A DNA stretch of 64,000 nt, from the NCBI RefSeq assembly GCF_003226345.1, contig NZ_PDOF01000001.1, positions 186,001-250,000 of the forward strand. The letters run 5' to 3'. A program made the translations under genes and the position numbers. The notes under the pieces are model-generated. The model saw nothing but the letters and a program-made list of their open reading frames with translations. It ran no database searches and had not been told where the DNA came from. Below are positions 1 through 8,007 of the stretch, piece by piece (the stretch's first letter is position 1; the number at the start of each line of letters is the position of its first letter). This stretch comes from Alteribacter lacisalsi (GTDB lineage Bacteria; Bacillota; Bacilli; Bacillales; Salisediminibacteriaceae).

Positions 1-423
1 CTGGAAAAAGAAGTTGAAGAACGTCCGCACGAACGTGCTGCACAGAAACGTCTCGCAGAAGAACTCACTGCCTTTGTTCATGACCAGGACGCTGTCCGTC
101 AGGCACAGAACATTTCTGCAGCTCTCTTCGGGGGCGGGGATCTGAAAAGCCTGTCCGCAGATGAAATCAGACAAGGTTTCAAGGATGTGCCATCCTTTAC
201 AAGCGAGGAAGGGAAAGGGCTCATTGATCTTCTCGTGGAAGGAGGCGTGTCACCATCGAAACGACAGGCCCGTGAAGATATTAAGAACGGTGCGGTTTAC
301 ATCAATGGCGACCGCTGTCAGCAAATGGACAAGACGATGGGGCCGGAAGACCGCATTGATGGTCAGTTTACAATCATCCGCCGTGGAAAAAAGAAAAACT
401 TCCTCGTTCATTACGAAGGGTAA
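1..423 (+). CDS. tyrS: Tyrosyl-tRNA synthetase, C-terminal part (5' truncated by window edge)
   Basis: The reading frame is open from base 1 and ends at TAA 421-423, giving the last 140 residues. Tyrosyl-tRNA synthetase charges tRNA-Tyr with tyrosine in the cytoplasm. The visible part has the helical linker typical of the family and then a C-terminal S4-type RNA-binding domain (around residues 70-140 of this fragment, with SPSKRQAREDIKNGAVYING), which contacts the tRNA. The catalytic HIGH and KMSKS motifs lie outside the window. The family is identified from this C-terminal arrangement and from its position next to rpsD, as in other bacilli. An intrinsic terminator follows directly. Confidence 0.93.
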   Translation: MEKEVEERPHERAAQKRLAEELTAFVHDQDAVRQAQNISAALFGGGDLKSLSADEIRQGFKDVPSFTSEEGKGLIDLLVEGGVSPSKRQAREDIKNGAVYINGDRCQQMDKTMGPEDRIDGQFTIIRRGKKKNFLVHYEG

Positions 424-431
424 AGAGAAAT

Positions 432-470
432 AGCCGGTTCCCTATGGTAAAGGAGCCGGCTTCTTTTTCT
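432..470 (+). terminator. Intrinsic terminator after tyrS
   Basis: A 10-bp stem (AGCCGGTTCC 432-441 with GGAGCCGGCT 452-461, one G-U pair) is followed by TCTTTTTCT. Confidence 0.85.
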
Positions 471-488
471 AATTGGCTGTTAATTAAT

Positions 489-622
489 TGCTAATTTCCG
501 CTCATTGCGCTCCCTTTCCGCGGGCGGTCCGGGAGTCTCCTCGGGATAACCCGCCCTGCGGGGTCTCCCCTGAACGCGCTCTTCCCGCAGGAGTGTCGCG
601 CATCGCTTCAATCAGCTTTAAG
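489..622 (-). repeat. GC-rich palindromic intergenic repeat, copy A (inverted orientation)
   Basis: Read on the minus strand this stretch shares GCGCGACACTCCTGCGGG, GACCCCGC, CCCGAGGAG and GCGGAAAGGGAGCGC, in that order, with copies at 7858-7980 and 34293-34416. The boundaries are approximate. It fills the space between tyrS and the leftward hydrolase operon; no gene is seen here. Confidence 0.7.
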
Positions 623-666
623 TCAAATCAGCATTGAGCTTTAACACATCCTTCTAATTAAAGCGT

Positions 667-1905
667 TTACTTCTGACGCTCTCGTGAATGAAGGGAGAGT
701 GTCACAAGTTCTGCTGTCAGGTTCATACAGGATTCGATGTCCTCCCACCTGGATTCCTCTGCTTCATTATGACTTTTACCGTTCAGGCTCGGAACAAAGA
801 CCATGACAGTCTCGGCGATTCGGTTCATGTACATGGCGTCATGTCCAGCACCGCTGTACATTCTTACTGCTGGAATGGATTCTTTGAGGCATATTTCTTC
901 CAGCTGCTCCGTGAGGTCGGAGGAGAATACCACGGGCGGCATGTAGGATAGATCCTCAATACAATTTGTTAACCTGGTTTCCAGAGACGTTTCTATGACA
1001 ATCTGCTTCATTTCCTCAACTCTGCGTTGGAGGATGTTCGGATCAGGGTGCCTGATGTCCACTGAAAAAACGGCTTTACCGGGTATAACGTTTACCACGT
1101 CTGGTTCGGTTTTTATTTTTCCAAACGTAATCATTGTCTCATCCCCTGCAGAGCTGACCCATTCATGAAGACGGTACATCGCTTTCACAGCCCCCACACC
1201 TGCATCCTTCCTGAATGCCATAGGGGAAGGTCCTGCGTGGTCCGCATCTCCTTCAAATGTCACCTGATGCCAGGAGAGCCCCTGAATACCCTCTACGATA
1301 CCTGCACTGGCGCCCTGTTCAATAAGTGCAGGGCCCTGTTCAATGTGAAGTTCAAAGAATTTATCTGCTTTGGTGATTCTGTTTTCACGTTTTCCGCTGT
1401 ATCCAATTCGGTCCAGTTCATCTTTTATTGTTTTGCCGGTTACATCCCGAAGCATGTGCATATCCTTCGTTGTGTATTTATTCGCGAGTACGCCGCTTGA
1501 AATCATCGGCTTAGGGAACCTTGCACCTTCTTCATTAGTAAAGTTAACGACAATAACAGACTGGGTATGTTCCTGATTTTCATCTATCAGATTTTCAATA
1601 ATTTCAAGCCCGGTTAAGACGCCGAGCGTACCGTCAAACCTGCCTCCATATGGAACGGTATCCAGATGGGAACCGAGGACAAGAGGGGGGAGGGAAGGAT
1701 CGGTACCCTTTTTGATGCCGTAAATATTCCCAAGATCATCAATGTTCACTTCCAGTTCCCGCTCTTTCAACCATTCCACAAACAGATTTCTTGCTTCCCG
1801 GTCTTCATCTGATAGGGCAAGACGATGAACACCTCCATTGGCCGTTCCTCCAATCGAGGCTAGTTTGTTAAACTTCTGTTTTACCCGTTCAATATTTACT
1901 CTCAT
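667..1905 (-). CDS. M20-family amidohydrolase, N-carbamoyl-L-amino-acid hydrolase / allantoate amidohydrolase type
   Basis: A 412-residue zinc-dependent hydrolase of the HyuC/AllC group, which removes carbamoyl or ureido groups from N-carbamoyl amino acids or allantoate. Visible family motifs are GSHLDTVPYGGRFDG (His80, Asp82, Asp91), NEEGARF (Glu125-Glu126), HIEQGP (His187), SGAGHDAMY and a final SLNGKSHNEA (His379). The length is normal. The ATG at 1905 is preferred over an upstream in-frame start at 1947 because it has AAAGGGGA just upstream and lies 2 bp after the stop of the preceding gene, so the two are translationally close. It is the last gene of the leftward operon. The exact substrate cannot be read from the sequence. 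Confidence 0.85.
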   Translation of the reverse strand: MRVNIERVKQKFNKLASIGGTANGGVHRLALSDEDREARNLFVEWLKERELEVNIDDLGNIYGIKKGTDPSLPPLVLGSHLDTVPYGGRFDGTLGVLTGLEIIENLIDENQEHTQSVIVVNFTNEEGARFPKPMISSGVLANKYTTKDMHMLRDVTGKTIKDELDRIGYSGKRENRITKADKFFELHIEQGPALIEQGASAGIVEGIQGLSWHQVTFEGDADHAGPSPMAFRKDAGVGAVKAMYRLHEWVSSAGDETMITFGKIKTEPDVVNVIPGKAVFSVDIRHPDPNILQRRVEEMKQIVIETSLETRLTNCIEDLSYMPPVVFSSDLTEQLEEICLKESIPAVRMYSGAGHDAMYMNRIAETVMVFVPSLNGKSHNEAEESRWEDIESCMNLTAELVTLSLHSRERQK

Positions 1906-1907
1906 AC

Positions 1908-3218
1908 TTAAGAATGTCCCCTTTCGTCTCCTGTTCTGATACCGCACCAGCGCAGAATAAAGTCTGCGTAAACAGCTGTTACTTCCTTGAGGCTGTCAAG
2001 ATCAACCCACTCGTTTATTCCGTGCATATTACCTCCGACAGGACCGTAGCAGGTTGCCGGAATTCCGTAGTGCAGGTTATAGTGACGGATATCGGTTGTA
2101 CAGGTGATTTCCGTTCTTTCGAGAGGTTTGCCTGACACTGCTTCATGAGACTTTTCAAGTTCGTGGAACAACGATGTTGTATCATCGAGCGCTACACCTT
2201 CAGCATGGAATCCGTAAAACAAAATTTCAGGGGGGTGTTCTTTCAGCCAGTCGTCCTCACAGGCTTTCTCAAGCAGCCAGGCCTTTACCTGATCTTTAAT
2301 GTCCTGTGGATCCTGCCCTGGATAGAAGCCTACTCTGGCTTCCATGACACATTCTGAGGGTACACTGGACGGCCAGTCACCTGAATGGATCTTTCCAATA
2401 TTGACGTTAAGAGGATGAGGGTGTCCCTTGAAGTCATCGTGTTTTGGCTGGCTGTTCACATGAGACTGGTAGGACTTCAGGGCATTCAGTATAACCATTG
2501 ATTTTTCGATTGCATTTACTGACTGGTGCGCCCGTTCAGTATGTGCTCCTACACCTTTTACCGTAATTCTGGTCCAGATCACGCCTACCTGTGCCTTCAC
2601 GACTTTCTGACCGAAAGGCTCGGGAATAAGAGCGGCATCTGCTGTATAGCCTTTCTCAAGAGCTGCCAGAGCACCGTTGCCCGTACATTCTTCTTCGATG
2701 ACGGACTGAAGAGTGAGGGGAGCATCTAATTCTATACCAGCCTCCATGATTGCTCTGTAGGCAAAAACAAATGCCGCCACCCCGGATTTCATATCCTGAA
2801 CACCTCTGCCATACATCCGGTTGCCTTCAATCGTCCCTTCGAATGGAGGATAGTCCCATGAAGCCACAGGTTCTGCACTTACAACATCGATATGCCCCTG
2901 CAGGATCAGGCTTTTTCCATTTCCGACTTTTCCATTCAATGCTGTTCCAACAACTACTGGTCTGCCGTCATACGGCCACTCCGGCACAGAAAAAGCCTGG
3001 TGCTTTGACAGGGATTTTATATCAGGAACAAAAGAATCAACTTCAAGTCCGAGTACTCTCTGAAAATAATCTGCCATGAAGTTCTGGAGGGCTGCTTCAT
3101 TTCCCAGCGTGCTCCTGTAACTTGTGATTTTTTTCAAAAACGCAAGCTCATCTTCCCAAAGCAAATCGATTTGTTTACTTACAGCTGCCTGTAAAGATTC
3201 ATGAACGGTATTTTTCAT
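1908..3218 (-). CDS. M20-family deacylase, ArgE/DapE/acetylornithine deacetylase-like
   Basis: A 436-residue metallopeptidase-fold hydrolase. The M20 metal site is complete: LQGHIDVV (His109, Asp111), GRGVQDMKSG (Asp142), IEEECTGNG (Glu175-Glu176), IPEP (Glu200) and a C-terminal GGNMHGINEW. Relatives remove N-acyl groups from amino acids or cleave small peptides. The ATG at 3218 has AAAGGGAG six bases upstream; the TTG just before it is less likely. It sits between a symporter and a second M20 hydrolase, and the three appear co-transcribed, suggesting one imported compound or compound class is hydrolysed by both enzymes. The specificity is not known. Confidence 0.85.
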   Translation of the reverse strand: MKNTVHESLQAAVSKQIDLLWEDELAFLKKITSYRSTLGNEAALQNFMADYFQRVLGLEVDSFVPDIKSLSKHQAFSVPEWPYDGRPVVVGTALNGKVGNGKSLILQGHIDVVSAEPVASWDYPPFEGTIEGNRMYGRGVQDMKSGVAAFVFAYRAIMEAGIELDAPLTLQSVIEEECTGNGALAALEKGYTADAALIPEPFGQKVVKAQVGVIWTRITVKGVGAHTERAHQSVNAIEKSMVILNALKSYQSHVNSQPKHDDFKGHPHPLNVNIGKIHSGDWPSSVPSECVMEARVGFYPGQDPQDIKDQVKAWLLEKACEDDWLKEHPPEILFYGFHAEGVALDDTTSLFHELEKSHEAVSGKPLERTEITCTTDIRHYNLHYGIPATCYGPVGGNMHGINEWVDLDSLKEVTAVYADFILRWCGIRTGDERGHS

Positions 3219-3242
3219 CAAAATCTCCCTTTCAGAATTGAT

Positions 3243-4835
3243 TTAGAGTCCGAGCATTACGAAGAAAAAGCCCCAGATAACTGCTGAAATGCCAATAAAG
3301 GACAGTGAAATCCACATGGTCTGCCGGTACTGTTTTTTGAGCTTGCTCAGTCCATTTTCTTCAGAAAGAATACTGTTGATGGTTGAATGGGACAAACTTG
3401 TTTTCTTCATTTTGTAATAATAATCAAGCTCATGTGCTGTCGGTTTGGTCAACAGGCCGATAACGATTAAAGTGATTACTCCAAGAGTAAAAGAGATCAT
3501 AAGGGAATCAATATGAACAGGAAGTGTGATGAACTCCCGTCTGGCCAGTTCATCGATCAGAATGAAGGTTAAGCTTCCGACCAGCATACTGCCTACTGCT
3601 GCTTTGCTGTTCATCCGCTTCCATTCGAGCCCTCCTACAACCGTTGGAAGCCAGCCTACAGCAAAAATGGCACCTGCGTAAATTGAGATCCAGTAAATGG
3701 CGCTCGGACGCATGATGGCAATGATACATACAAGAACCGCAATAAAAATCTGTGCATACCGGCCGACAGTCAGACTGCGTTTTTCAGAGAGTTTTTTGCC
3801 GTAGATGTTTTCATACAAGTCTCGGGCCAGTGCAAAACCGGTCAAGACAAAAAGGGTGGAAGCTGTTGACATAATAGAGGCCATCAGACCGGCAAGTCCG
3901 AGTCCTCCGAGTGCAGCGGGAACTTCCTGAAGAAAACCGATAACCATGACGTTATCCGTATCCTGAATTCCAGGTTGCAGTACCTGCATGCCGCCTGCAG
4001 CCAGGAAAACGGTGACCTGCATAAGCGGAGCAAGAAAGACCCCGATGACAGCAGCCTTTAAAATAACAAAATCGTTCCTGGCCGGAAATACACGTGAAAC
4101 AAGGGCTGGTGTACAGGCAAAGAACAGGATCCATACAAGGAACTGGGAGATGGACCAGCCGAGAGGGCGCTGCTCTGCACCGCCGATGGTCCAGTAAAAT
4201 GGTGTAGTTTCAGCAAGAGCCTTCATTTCAGCGAAGCCAGCCTGTCCCATAATAAGAGGGGCGATCAGAACTGAAATGGCCAGCATTGTAAAGAGCATGA
4301 GTGTGTCTGTAATCACCACGCCGTACATGCCGCCTAAGGCACAGAAAACAAGAAGGGCAATCGTAAAGAGCACAATCATCCATGCAAATGAAATCCCGGT
4401 CACTTCACTGAGCACCAGACCGGCACCGATCAGTTGGATGACCCCGTAACCGAGAAGGCCCACAATCATGATGATAAGGGCAATAATACTGACAGTTTTA
4501 TTTTTAAAACGTTTCTCAAAGAAGTCAGGCATTGTCTTACAGCCGAGTGCTTTCATCTTTCGTCCTATATAAATAACGGCGATGAGAGTACCAAGCCAGG
4601 CACCAAACGATCCAAGGGCTGCTATTACAAGAGGCCCTTCGGCGTAGGACTGGCCTGCTATCCCGAGTATAGTCACCGCACTCAGGTATGTGGCGGCAAG
4701 CGTTCCGACTATGAGTAGTGTGGAACCTCGTTCACCCATAATGTAAAAATCATCTTTGGTTTTGATGTAGCGTGATATAAGACCTCCGGCTATAACGTAA
4801 AGGGCCAGTACCACGTAAAAGATAACCTGTGTCAT
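3243..4835 (-). CDS. Sodium:solute symporter family transporter
   Basis: A 530-residue integral membrane protein of the SSS family (PutP/PanF type) with about 13 hydrophobic segments. Family features include a Gly/Ser/Ala-rich first-helix region (VGTLAATYLSAVTILGIAGQSY), GxxxxTLIAVIYIGRKMK, and the LMASIMSTASTLFVLTG segment, whose Ser/Thr residues match the known sodium-binding helix. It would import a small organic solute with sodium. The ATG at 4835 has AGGGGG nine bases upstream; a TTG two codons earlier is too close to that site. It lies directly downstream of a 52-residue membrane protein and upstream of two M20 hydrolases, so the likely substrate is an N-substituted amino acid, ureide or peptide-like compound. 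Confidence 0.9.
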   Translation of the reverse strand: MTQVIFYVVLALYVIAGGLISRYIKTKDDFYIMGERGSTLLIVGTLAATYLSAVTILGIAGQSYAEGPLVIAALGSFGAWLGTLIAVIYIGRKMKALGCKTMPDFFEKRFKNKTVSIIALIIMIVGLLGYGVIQLIGAGLVLSEVTGISFAWMIVLFTIALLVFCALGGMYGVVITDTLMLFTMLAISVLIAPLIMGQAGFAEMKALAETTPFYWTIGGAEQRPLGWSISQFLVWILFFACTPALVSRVFPARNDFVILKAAVIGVFLAPLMQVTVFLAAGGMQVLQPGIQDTDNVMVIGFLQEVPAALGGLGLAGLMASIMSTASTLFVLTGFALARDLYENIYGKKLSEKRSLTVGRYAQIFIAVLVCIIAIMRPSAIYWISIYAGAIFAVGWLPTVVGGLEWKRMNSKAAVGSMLVGSLTFILIDELARREFITLPVHIDSLMISFTLGVITLIVIGLLTKPTAHELDYYYKMKKTSLSHSTINSILSEENGLSKLKKQYRQTMWISLSFIGISAVIWGFFFVMLGL

Positions 4836-4865
4836 ATTCAATTTCCCCCTTAGTATTCATCTGTA

Positions 4866-5024
4866 TCACTTCACTGCTTTTGAATTTCCTTTTTCAAGTT
4901 CCTCCCGCTCTGCTTTTCTGATAGCAGGCAGGTACTGTTTTCTCAGGATCCAGATTACGATTGCTGAAGAAATAACAGTTGTTAAAAAAGCGTTAAAGAA
5001 AAGAATGAATACGTGAAAGTTCAA
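4866..5024 (-). CDS. Small single-pass membrane protein, probable symporter accessory subunit
   Basis: A 52-residue open frame starting at TTG 5024-5022 and ending at TGA 4868-4866, with the strong site GGGAGGTGAG upstream. The product has one hydrophobic helix (about residues 2-28, FHVFILFFNAFLTTVISS onward), then a charged cytoplasmic tail (RKAEREELEK). Many SSS symporters are encoded next to very small membrane proteins of this kind, so an accessory role is inferred. It is the first gene after the sigma-54 promoter, 30 bp before the symporter. An ATG in another frame near the same site stops after 11 codons, which favours the TTG start. Confidence 0.72.
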   Translation of the reverse strand: MNFHVFILFFNAFLTTVISSAIVIWILRKQYLPAIRKAEREELEKGNSKAVK

Positions 5025-5065
5025 CCATCTCACCTCCCGGGTGTCTATTGTTCATATTTGTATAA

Positions 5066-5081
5066 TGCAAGTTCGATGCCA
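5066..5081 (-). promoter_or_regulatory. Sigma-54 (SigL) -24/-12 promoter for the symporter-hydrolase operon
   Basis: On the minus strand the sequence is TGGCAT-CGAAC-TTGCA, against the consensus TGGCAC-N5-TTGCA: one mismatch, with the invariant GG and GC correctly spaced. It lies 42 bp upstream of the first operon start codon and is divergent to an activator with a GAFTGA motif. Confidence 0.88.
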
Positions 5082-5164
5082 GTTGTTTTTTATGAAAATA
5101 CTGAATTTTGTAGAAAAAGAATGGTTTTTTCCTTATAATTAACGATTAAAGGCGCAGTTTGAAT

Positions 5165-5231
5165 CGGTTTCGGTTCGGTGTATTCAATACCGACTCAGTT
5201 GAAACGCTTTGACTTCAGAATTGAACCGAAA
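5165..5231. promoter_or_regulatory. Candidate upstream activator sites for the sigma-54 activator
   Basis: TTTCGGTTC (5168-5176) and its inverted copy GAACCGAAA (5223-5231) lie about 90-150 bp upstream of the -24 element, the usual distance for enhancer-binding activators. The assignment rests on symmetry and position only. Confidence 0.5.
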
Positions 5232-5309
5232 TTGACTCGTACAATAAAATCAATCAACTTGCGCCAGGTTGTCAGGTTCCAGCGGAGAGAAGTATAGGGA
5301 GGACTTATG

Positions 5310-6704
5310 ATGGAAGCATCAGAGATTTTTCAATCAGTTCCATTCAAAAAAATTCTAAATGTTATTAATGATGGGTTGTTTTTTGCTGACGGGACGGGAA
5401 TGACTTTATGGGTAAACGAAGCAAGTGAAAGAATATTAAATTTGCCATCCACAGAACTCATAGGGAAAGATGTCTTCAATCTTGAAGAGAAAGGGATTAT
5501 GAGCCCCTCAATTACCCGTATGGTTATTGAGTCCAGAAATAATATCAGTACAATTCAGACGTTGCCAGATCAGAAAAGATACCTGGTGACAGGACACCTC
5601 CTGTCGTTTGGTGAAGATGAACTTGTTGTTGTTCACTCCAGAGATATCACGAAAGCGATCACCGCCTCCAATAAACTTGAGGATGCTGAAAAGCTTCTGG
5701 CAACATATAGTCAGGAAATAAGACAGATGAAACAGCGAAAGCCTTTAAAGGAAAGAAGATTTATCGGTAATGGGCCAGTCTTCAGGGAACTTTCCGAGCT
5801 TATCCAAAGAGTGGCGAACGTTAACACGACAATCTTTATAACTGGTGAAACCGGGGTAGGAAAAAACGCAGTTGCAGAAAGGATCCACAGGTTAAGTGAC
5901 CGGCATGACAAGCCATTCACCCACATCAACTGCGGAGCCATCCCGGAAAATCTGATTGAATCCGAACTGTTTGGCTATATGAAAGGAGCTTTTACCGGAG
6001 CAAACGTTAAAGGAAAAGAGGGGATGGTACAGATGACTGAAGGGGGGACGCTGTTTCTTGATGAAATCAGTGAATTACCTCTTCACCTTCAGCCTAAACT
6101 TCTCCAGCTTCTACAGAATAAAATGTATTTACCAGTTGGTGCAACAAAGATGAAAACAGCAGATGTGAGAATTATAGCAGCTGCTAACAAGGATTTACTT
6201 GAAATGACCCGTAAAGGGGAATTCAGGGAGGATTTATATTACAGGCTCAACATTATCCCTGTTCATGTTCCCCCGCTCCGTGAGAGAAAAGATGATATCT
6301 TTCCGATTCTTCAGATGAACGTAGACTACTTCAATCAGATTCATAACCAGACAAAAACTCTTTCCAGCAGCTTAATTGATACACTGACTTCATATGAATG
6401 GCCAGGCAACATCAGAGAACTGGAAAATCTCATTGAGAGACTCGTGATTACCTCATCGGAAAGCAGGATTACTGCAGAGGATCTTCCCGGAAGCTTTCTG
6501 CCTGATGAATTTACGGATAGTGGAAATTATATGAGAGACAATGAAGGACTTCCAAATACTATGGAAAGAATTGAAAAAGAAATAATAGCAGGCGCAATGA
6601 AGAAGCATAAAACAACGAGACAAGCAGCTGAGGCATTGGGGGTTTCGCAGTCATCCATCATGAGACGGATTAAGAAGTACAAATTAAATGATCATGGAGC
6701 GTAA
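5310..6704 (+). CDS. Sigma-54-dependent transcriptional activator (RocR-like: PAS, AAA+, TyrR/Fis-type HTH)
   Basis: A 464-residue enhancer-binding protein. An N-terminal PAS-like sensor (about residues 8-115) is followed by a sigma-54 interaction AAA+ domain with Walker A GETGVGKN (179-186), the sigma-54-contact loop GAFTGA (226-231), Walker B TLFLDE (247-252) and arginine motif REDLYYRLN. It ends in a TyrR/Fis-type helix-turn-helix (TRQAAEALGVSQSSIMRRIKKY). Domain order and size resemble B. subtilis RocR. The second of two adjacent ATGs gives the better spacing to AGGGAGGA. It is divergent to the symporter-hydrolase operon, whose promoter has the -24/-12 sequence, so it very probably activates that operon when its PAS domain senses substrate. 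Confidence 0.92.
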   Translation: MEASEIFQSVPFKKILNVINDGLFFADGTGMTLWVNEASERILNLPSTELIGKDVFNLEEKGIMSPSITRMVIESRNNISTIQTLPDQKRYLVTGHLLSFGEDELVVVHSRDITKAITASNKLEDAEKLLATYSQEIRQMKQRKPLKERRFIGNGPVFRELSELIQRVANVNTTIFITGETGVGKNAVAERIHRLSDRHDKPFTHINCGAIPENLIESELFGYMKGAFTGANVKGKEGMVQMTEGGTLFLDEISELPLHLQPKLLQLLQNKMYLPVGATKMKTADVRIIAAANKDLLEMTRKGEFREDLYYRLNIIPVHVPPLRERKDDIFPILQMNVDYFNQIHNQTKTLSSSLIDTLTSYEWPGNIRELENLIERLVITSSESRITAEDLPGSFLPDEFTDSGNYMRDNEGLPNTMERIEKEIIAGAMKKHKTTRQAAEALGVSQSSIMRRIKKYKLNDHGA

Positions 6705-6800
6705 ACAACTTATGATATGAAGCGGCTGGTAACTATACAAAGGTTAGCGGCCAAAGATTTCTTTTACGAATAAATTTATAATCGTTCCAATTCATTTCAC

Positions 6801-6831
6801 AAAAAAACAGACCCTGCGTAAACAGGATCTG
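6801..6831 (-). terminator. Intrinsic terminator after rpsD
   Basis: The stem is CAGACCCTG (6808-6816) with CAGGATCTG (6823-6831), one non-Watson-Crick pair. The A-tract at 6801-6807 gives a U-tract in the leftward transcript. Confidence 0.8.
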
Positions 6832-6848
6832 CTCTTTCCGAAAGCTTA

Positions 6849-7451
6849 TTAACGAGAGTAGAACTCAACGATAAGCTGTTCGTTAATTTCAGCTGGAAGC
6901 TCAGAACGCTCAGGAAGGCGAGTGTACTTGCCTTCAAGGCTTTCAGCGTTGAACTCAAAGTATGCAGGTACAAAGTCGTTTACGTCCAGTGCTTCCTTAA
7001 CAGCTGTAAGGTTGCGGGACTTTTCACGAAGGGTGATTGTCTGTCCAGGCTTCACGCGGTATGACGGAATGTCAACGCGGCCGCCGTCTACAGTGATGTG
7101 ACCGTGGTTTACAAGCTGACGTGCCTGACGGCGCGTGCGGGCAAGACCGGAACGGTACACAAGGTTGTCAAGACGGGATTCGAGAAGGATCATGAAGTTT
7201 TCACCGTGGATCCCTTTCATGTTGCCAGCTTCATCGAACATGCGGCGGAATTGACGCTCGTTCATGCCGTAAAGGTGGCGAAGCTTCTGCTTCTCCTGAA
7301 GCTGAAGTCCGTATTCACTCATTTTCTTGCGCTGGTTGGGACCGTGTTCACCAGGTCCGTATGGGCGTTTCTGAAGCTCTTTTCCAGTGCCGCTTAGAGA
7401 AATTCCAAGACGACGGGAAAGCTTCCATGATGGTCCAGTATATCGAGCCAT
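6849..7451 (-). CDS. rpsD: 30S ribosomal protein S4
   Basis: A 200-residue primary 16S rRNA-binding protein that starts assembly of the 30S body and, in bacilli, represses its own synthesis. The N-terminal [21 protein letters not shown] and the central S4 RNA-binding domain (about 92-155, [23 protein letters not shown]) are characteristic, and the length equals that of B. subtilis S4. This copy has no N-terminal zinc-binding cysteines, the cysteine-free form common in bacilli. GGAGGAG precedes the ATG. The gene is monocistronic, with its own terminator and a structured leader, consistent with autoregulation. Confidence 0.98.
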   Translation of the reverse strand: MARYTGPSWKLSRRLGISLSGTGKELQKRPYGPGEHGPNQRKKMSEYGLQLQEKQKLRHLYGMNERQFRRMFDEAGNMKGIHGENFMILLESRLDNLVYRSGLARTRRQARQLVNHGHITVDGGRVDIPSYRVKPGQTITLREKSRNLTAVKEALDVNDFVPAYFEFNAESLEGKYTRLPERSELPAEINEQLIVEFYSR

Positions 7452-7521
7452 TGATAGCTCCTCCTTCGTAAATCAAAAGATTTGTGAAAAAGAACAGTAA
7501 GTGGCAATCCCATTACACAGT

Positions 7522-7595
7522 CATTTTATTTTCATGCACCATCGCCTCGACAGCTGGAGGTTACGCGATGCACCTCGTAGTACGGGAATAAAATG
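7522..7595 (-). ncRNA. Structured rpsD leader, candidate S4-binding autoregulatory element
   Basis: The leftward transcript of this region can form an outer 9-bp perfect stem (CATTTTATT 7522-7530 with AATAAAATG 7587-7595) enclosing an inner stem (GCACCATCGC near 7536 with GCGATG near 7565). It lies 70 bp upstream of the rpsD start. Firmicutes rpsD leaders are known to bind S4; assigning this one to that class is inference from position and fold. Confidence 0.55.
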
Positions 7596-7708
7596 AAGCT
7601 GTATAAAGTTTACCGTTGGCTGTCTTTATTGCACAAAGAACAGTGTATAACGGAGGACAGGAAATGTCAAGTTTTCGTTAAGCATCTAGCTGAAGAGGAT
7701 TGTTCTTG

Positions 7709-7773
7709 CTTCTTGTTCAAAAATACACTCGCTTGCCGCGGGCAAAGGCGTCTCGTGATTTTTGAACAAGAAG
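7709..7773. repeat. Nested inverted repeat with 16-bp perfect arms
   Basis: CTTCTTGTTCAAAAAT (7709-7724) is exactly complementary to 7758-7773. The loop contains a second small hairpin (TTGCC/GGCAA around GCG). There is no T-tract on either side, so it is not a standard terminator. Confidence 0.75.
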
Positions 7774-7857
7774 TACCAAGTGTACAAACACAGCAATTAA
7801 GAAAGACCACTCAAAGCAAAGGTGAGGGCCTTTAAAATTAATATGAGTTTTTTAGGA

Positions 7858-7980
7858 GTTGATTGCAGCGAACGCGCGAACTCCTGCGGGGACAGCGCCG
7901 GCTGAAGACCCCGCATGGCGCTTTTCCTGAGGAGGCTGAAGCGGTGCCCGCGGAAAGGGAGCTAAGTGAGTGTAATTCAA
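7858..7980 (+). repeat. GC-rich palindromic intergenic repeat, copy B
   Basis: It begins GTTGATTGCAG as copy D does and is nearly identical to copy D (34293-34416) over about 105 bp. The right terminus is degenerate. Confidence 0.8.
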
Positions 7981-8007
7981 AAACTGGACTGAAACAGAAC
8001 CCTGCTT

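Larger units (their letters stand above)
7596..8007. other. Intergenic region between rpsD leader and the GAF-domain gene
   Basis: No convincing gene is present; an 80-codon frame at 7593-7835 has no ribosome binding site. The stretch holds the rpsD promoter region, a nested inverted repeat (7709-7773) and a palindromic repeat (7858-7980). Confidence 0.7.

Noticed and set aside
7593-7835. An 80-codon frame upstream of rpsD
   Set aside because: No ribosome binding site, overlaps the leader region and the nested inverted repeat, and has no recognisable domain.
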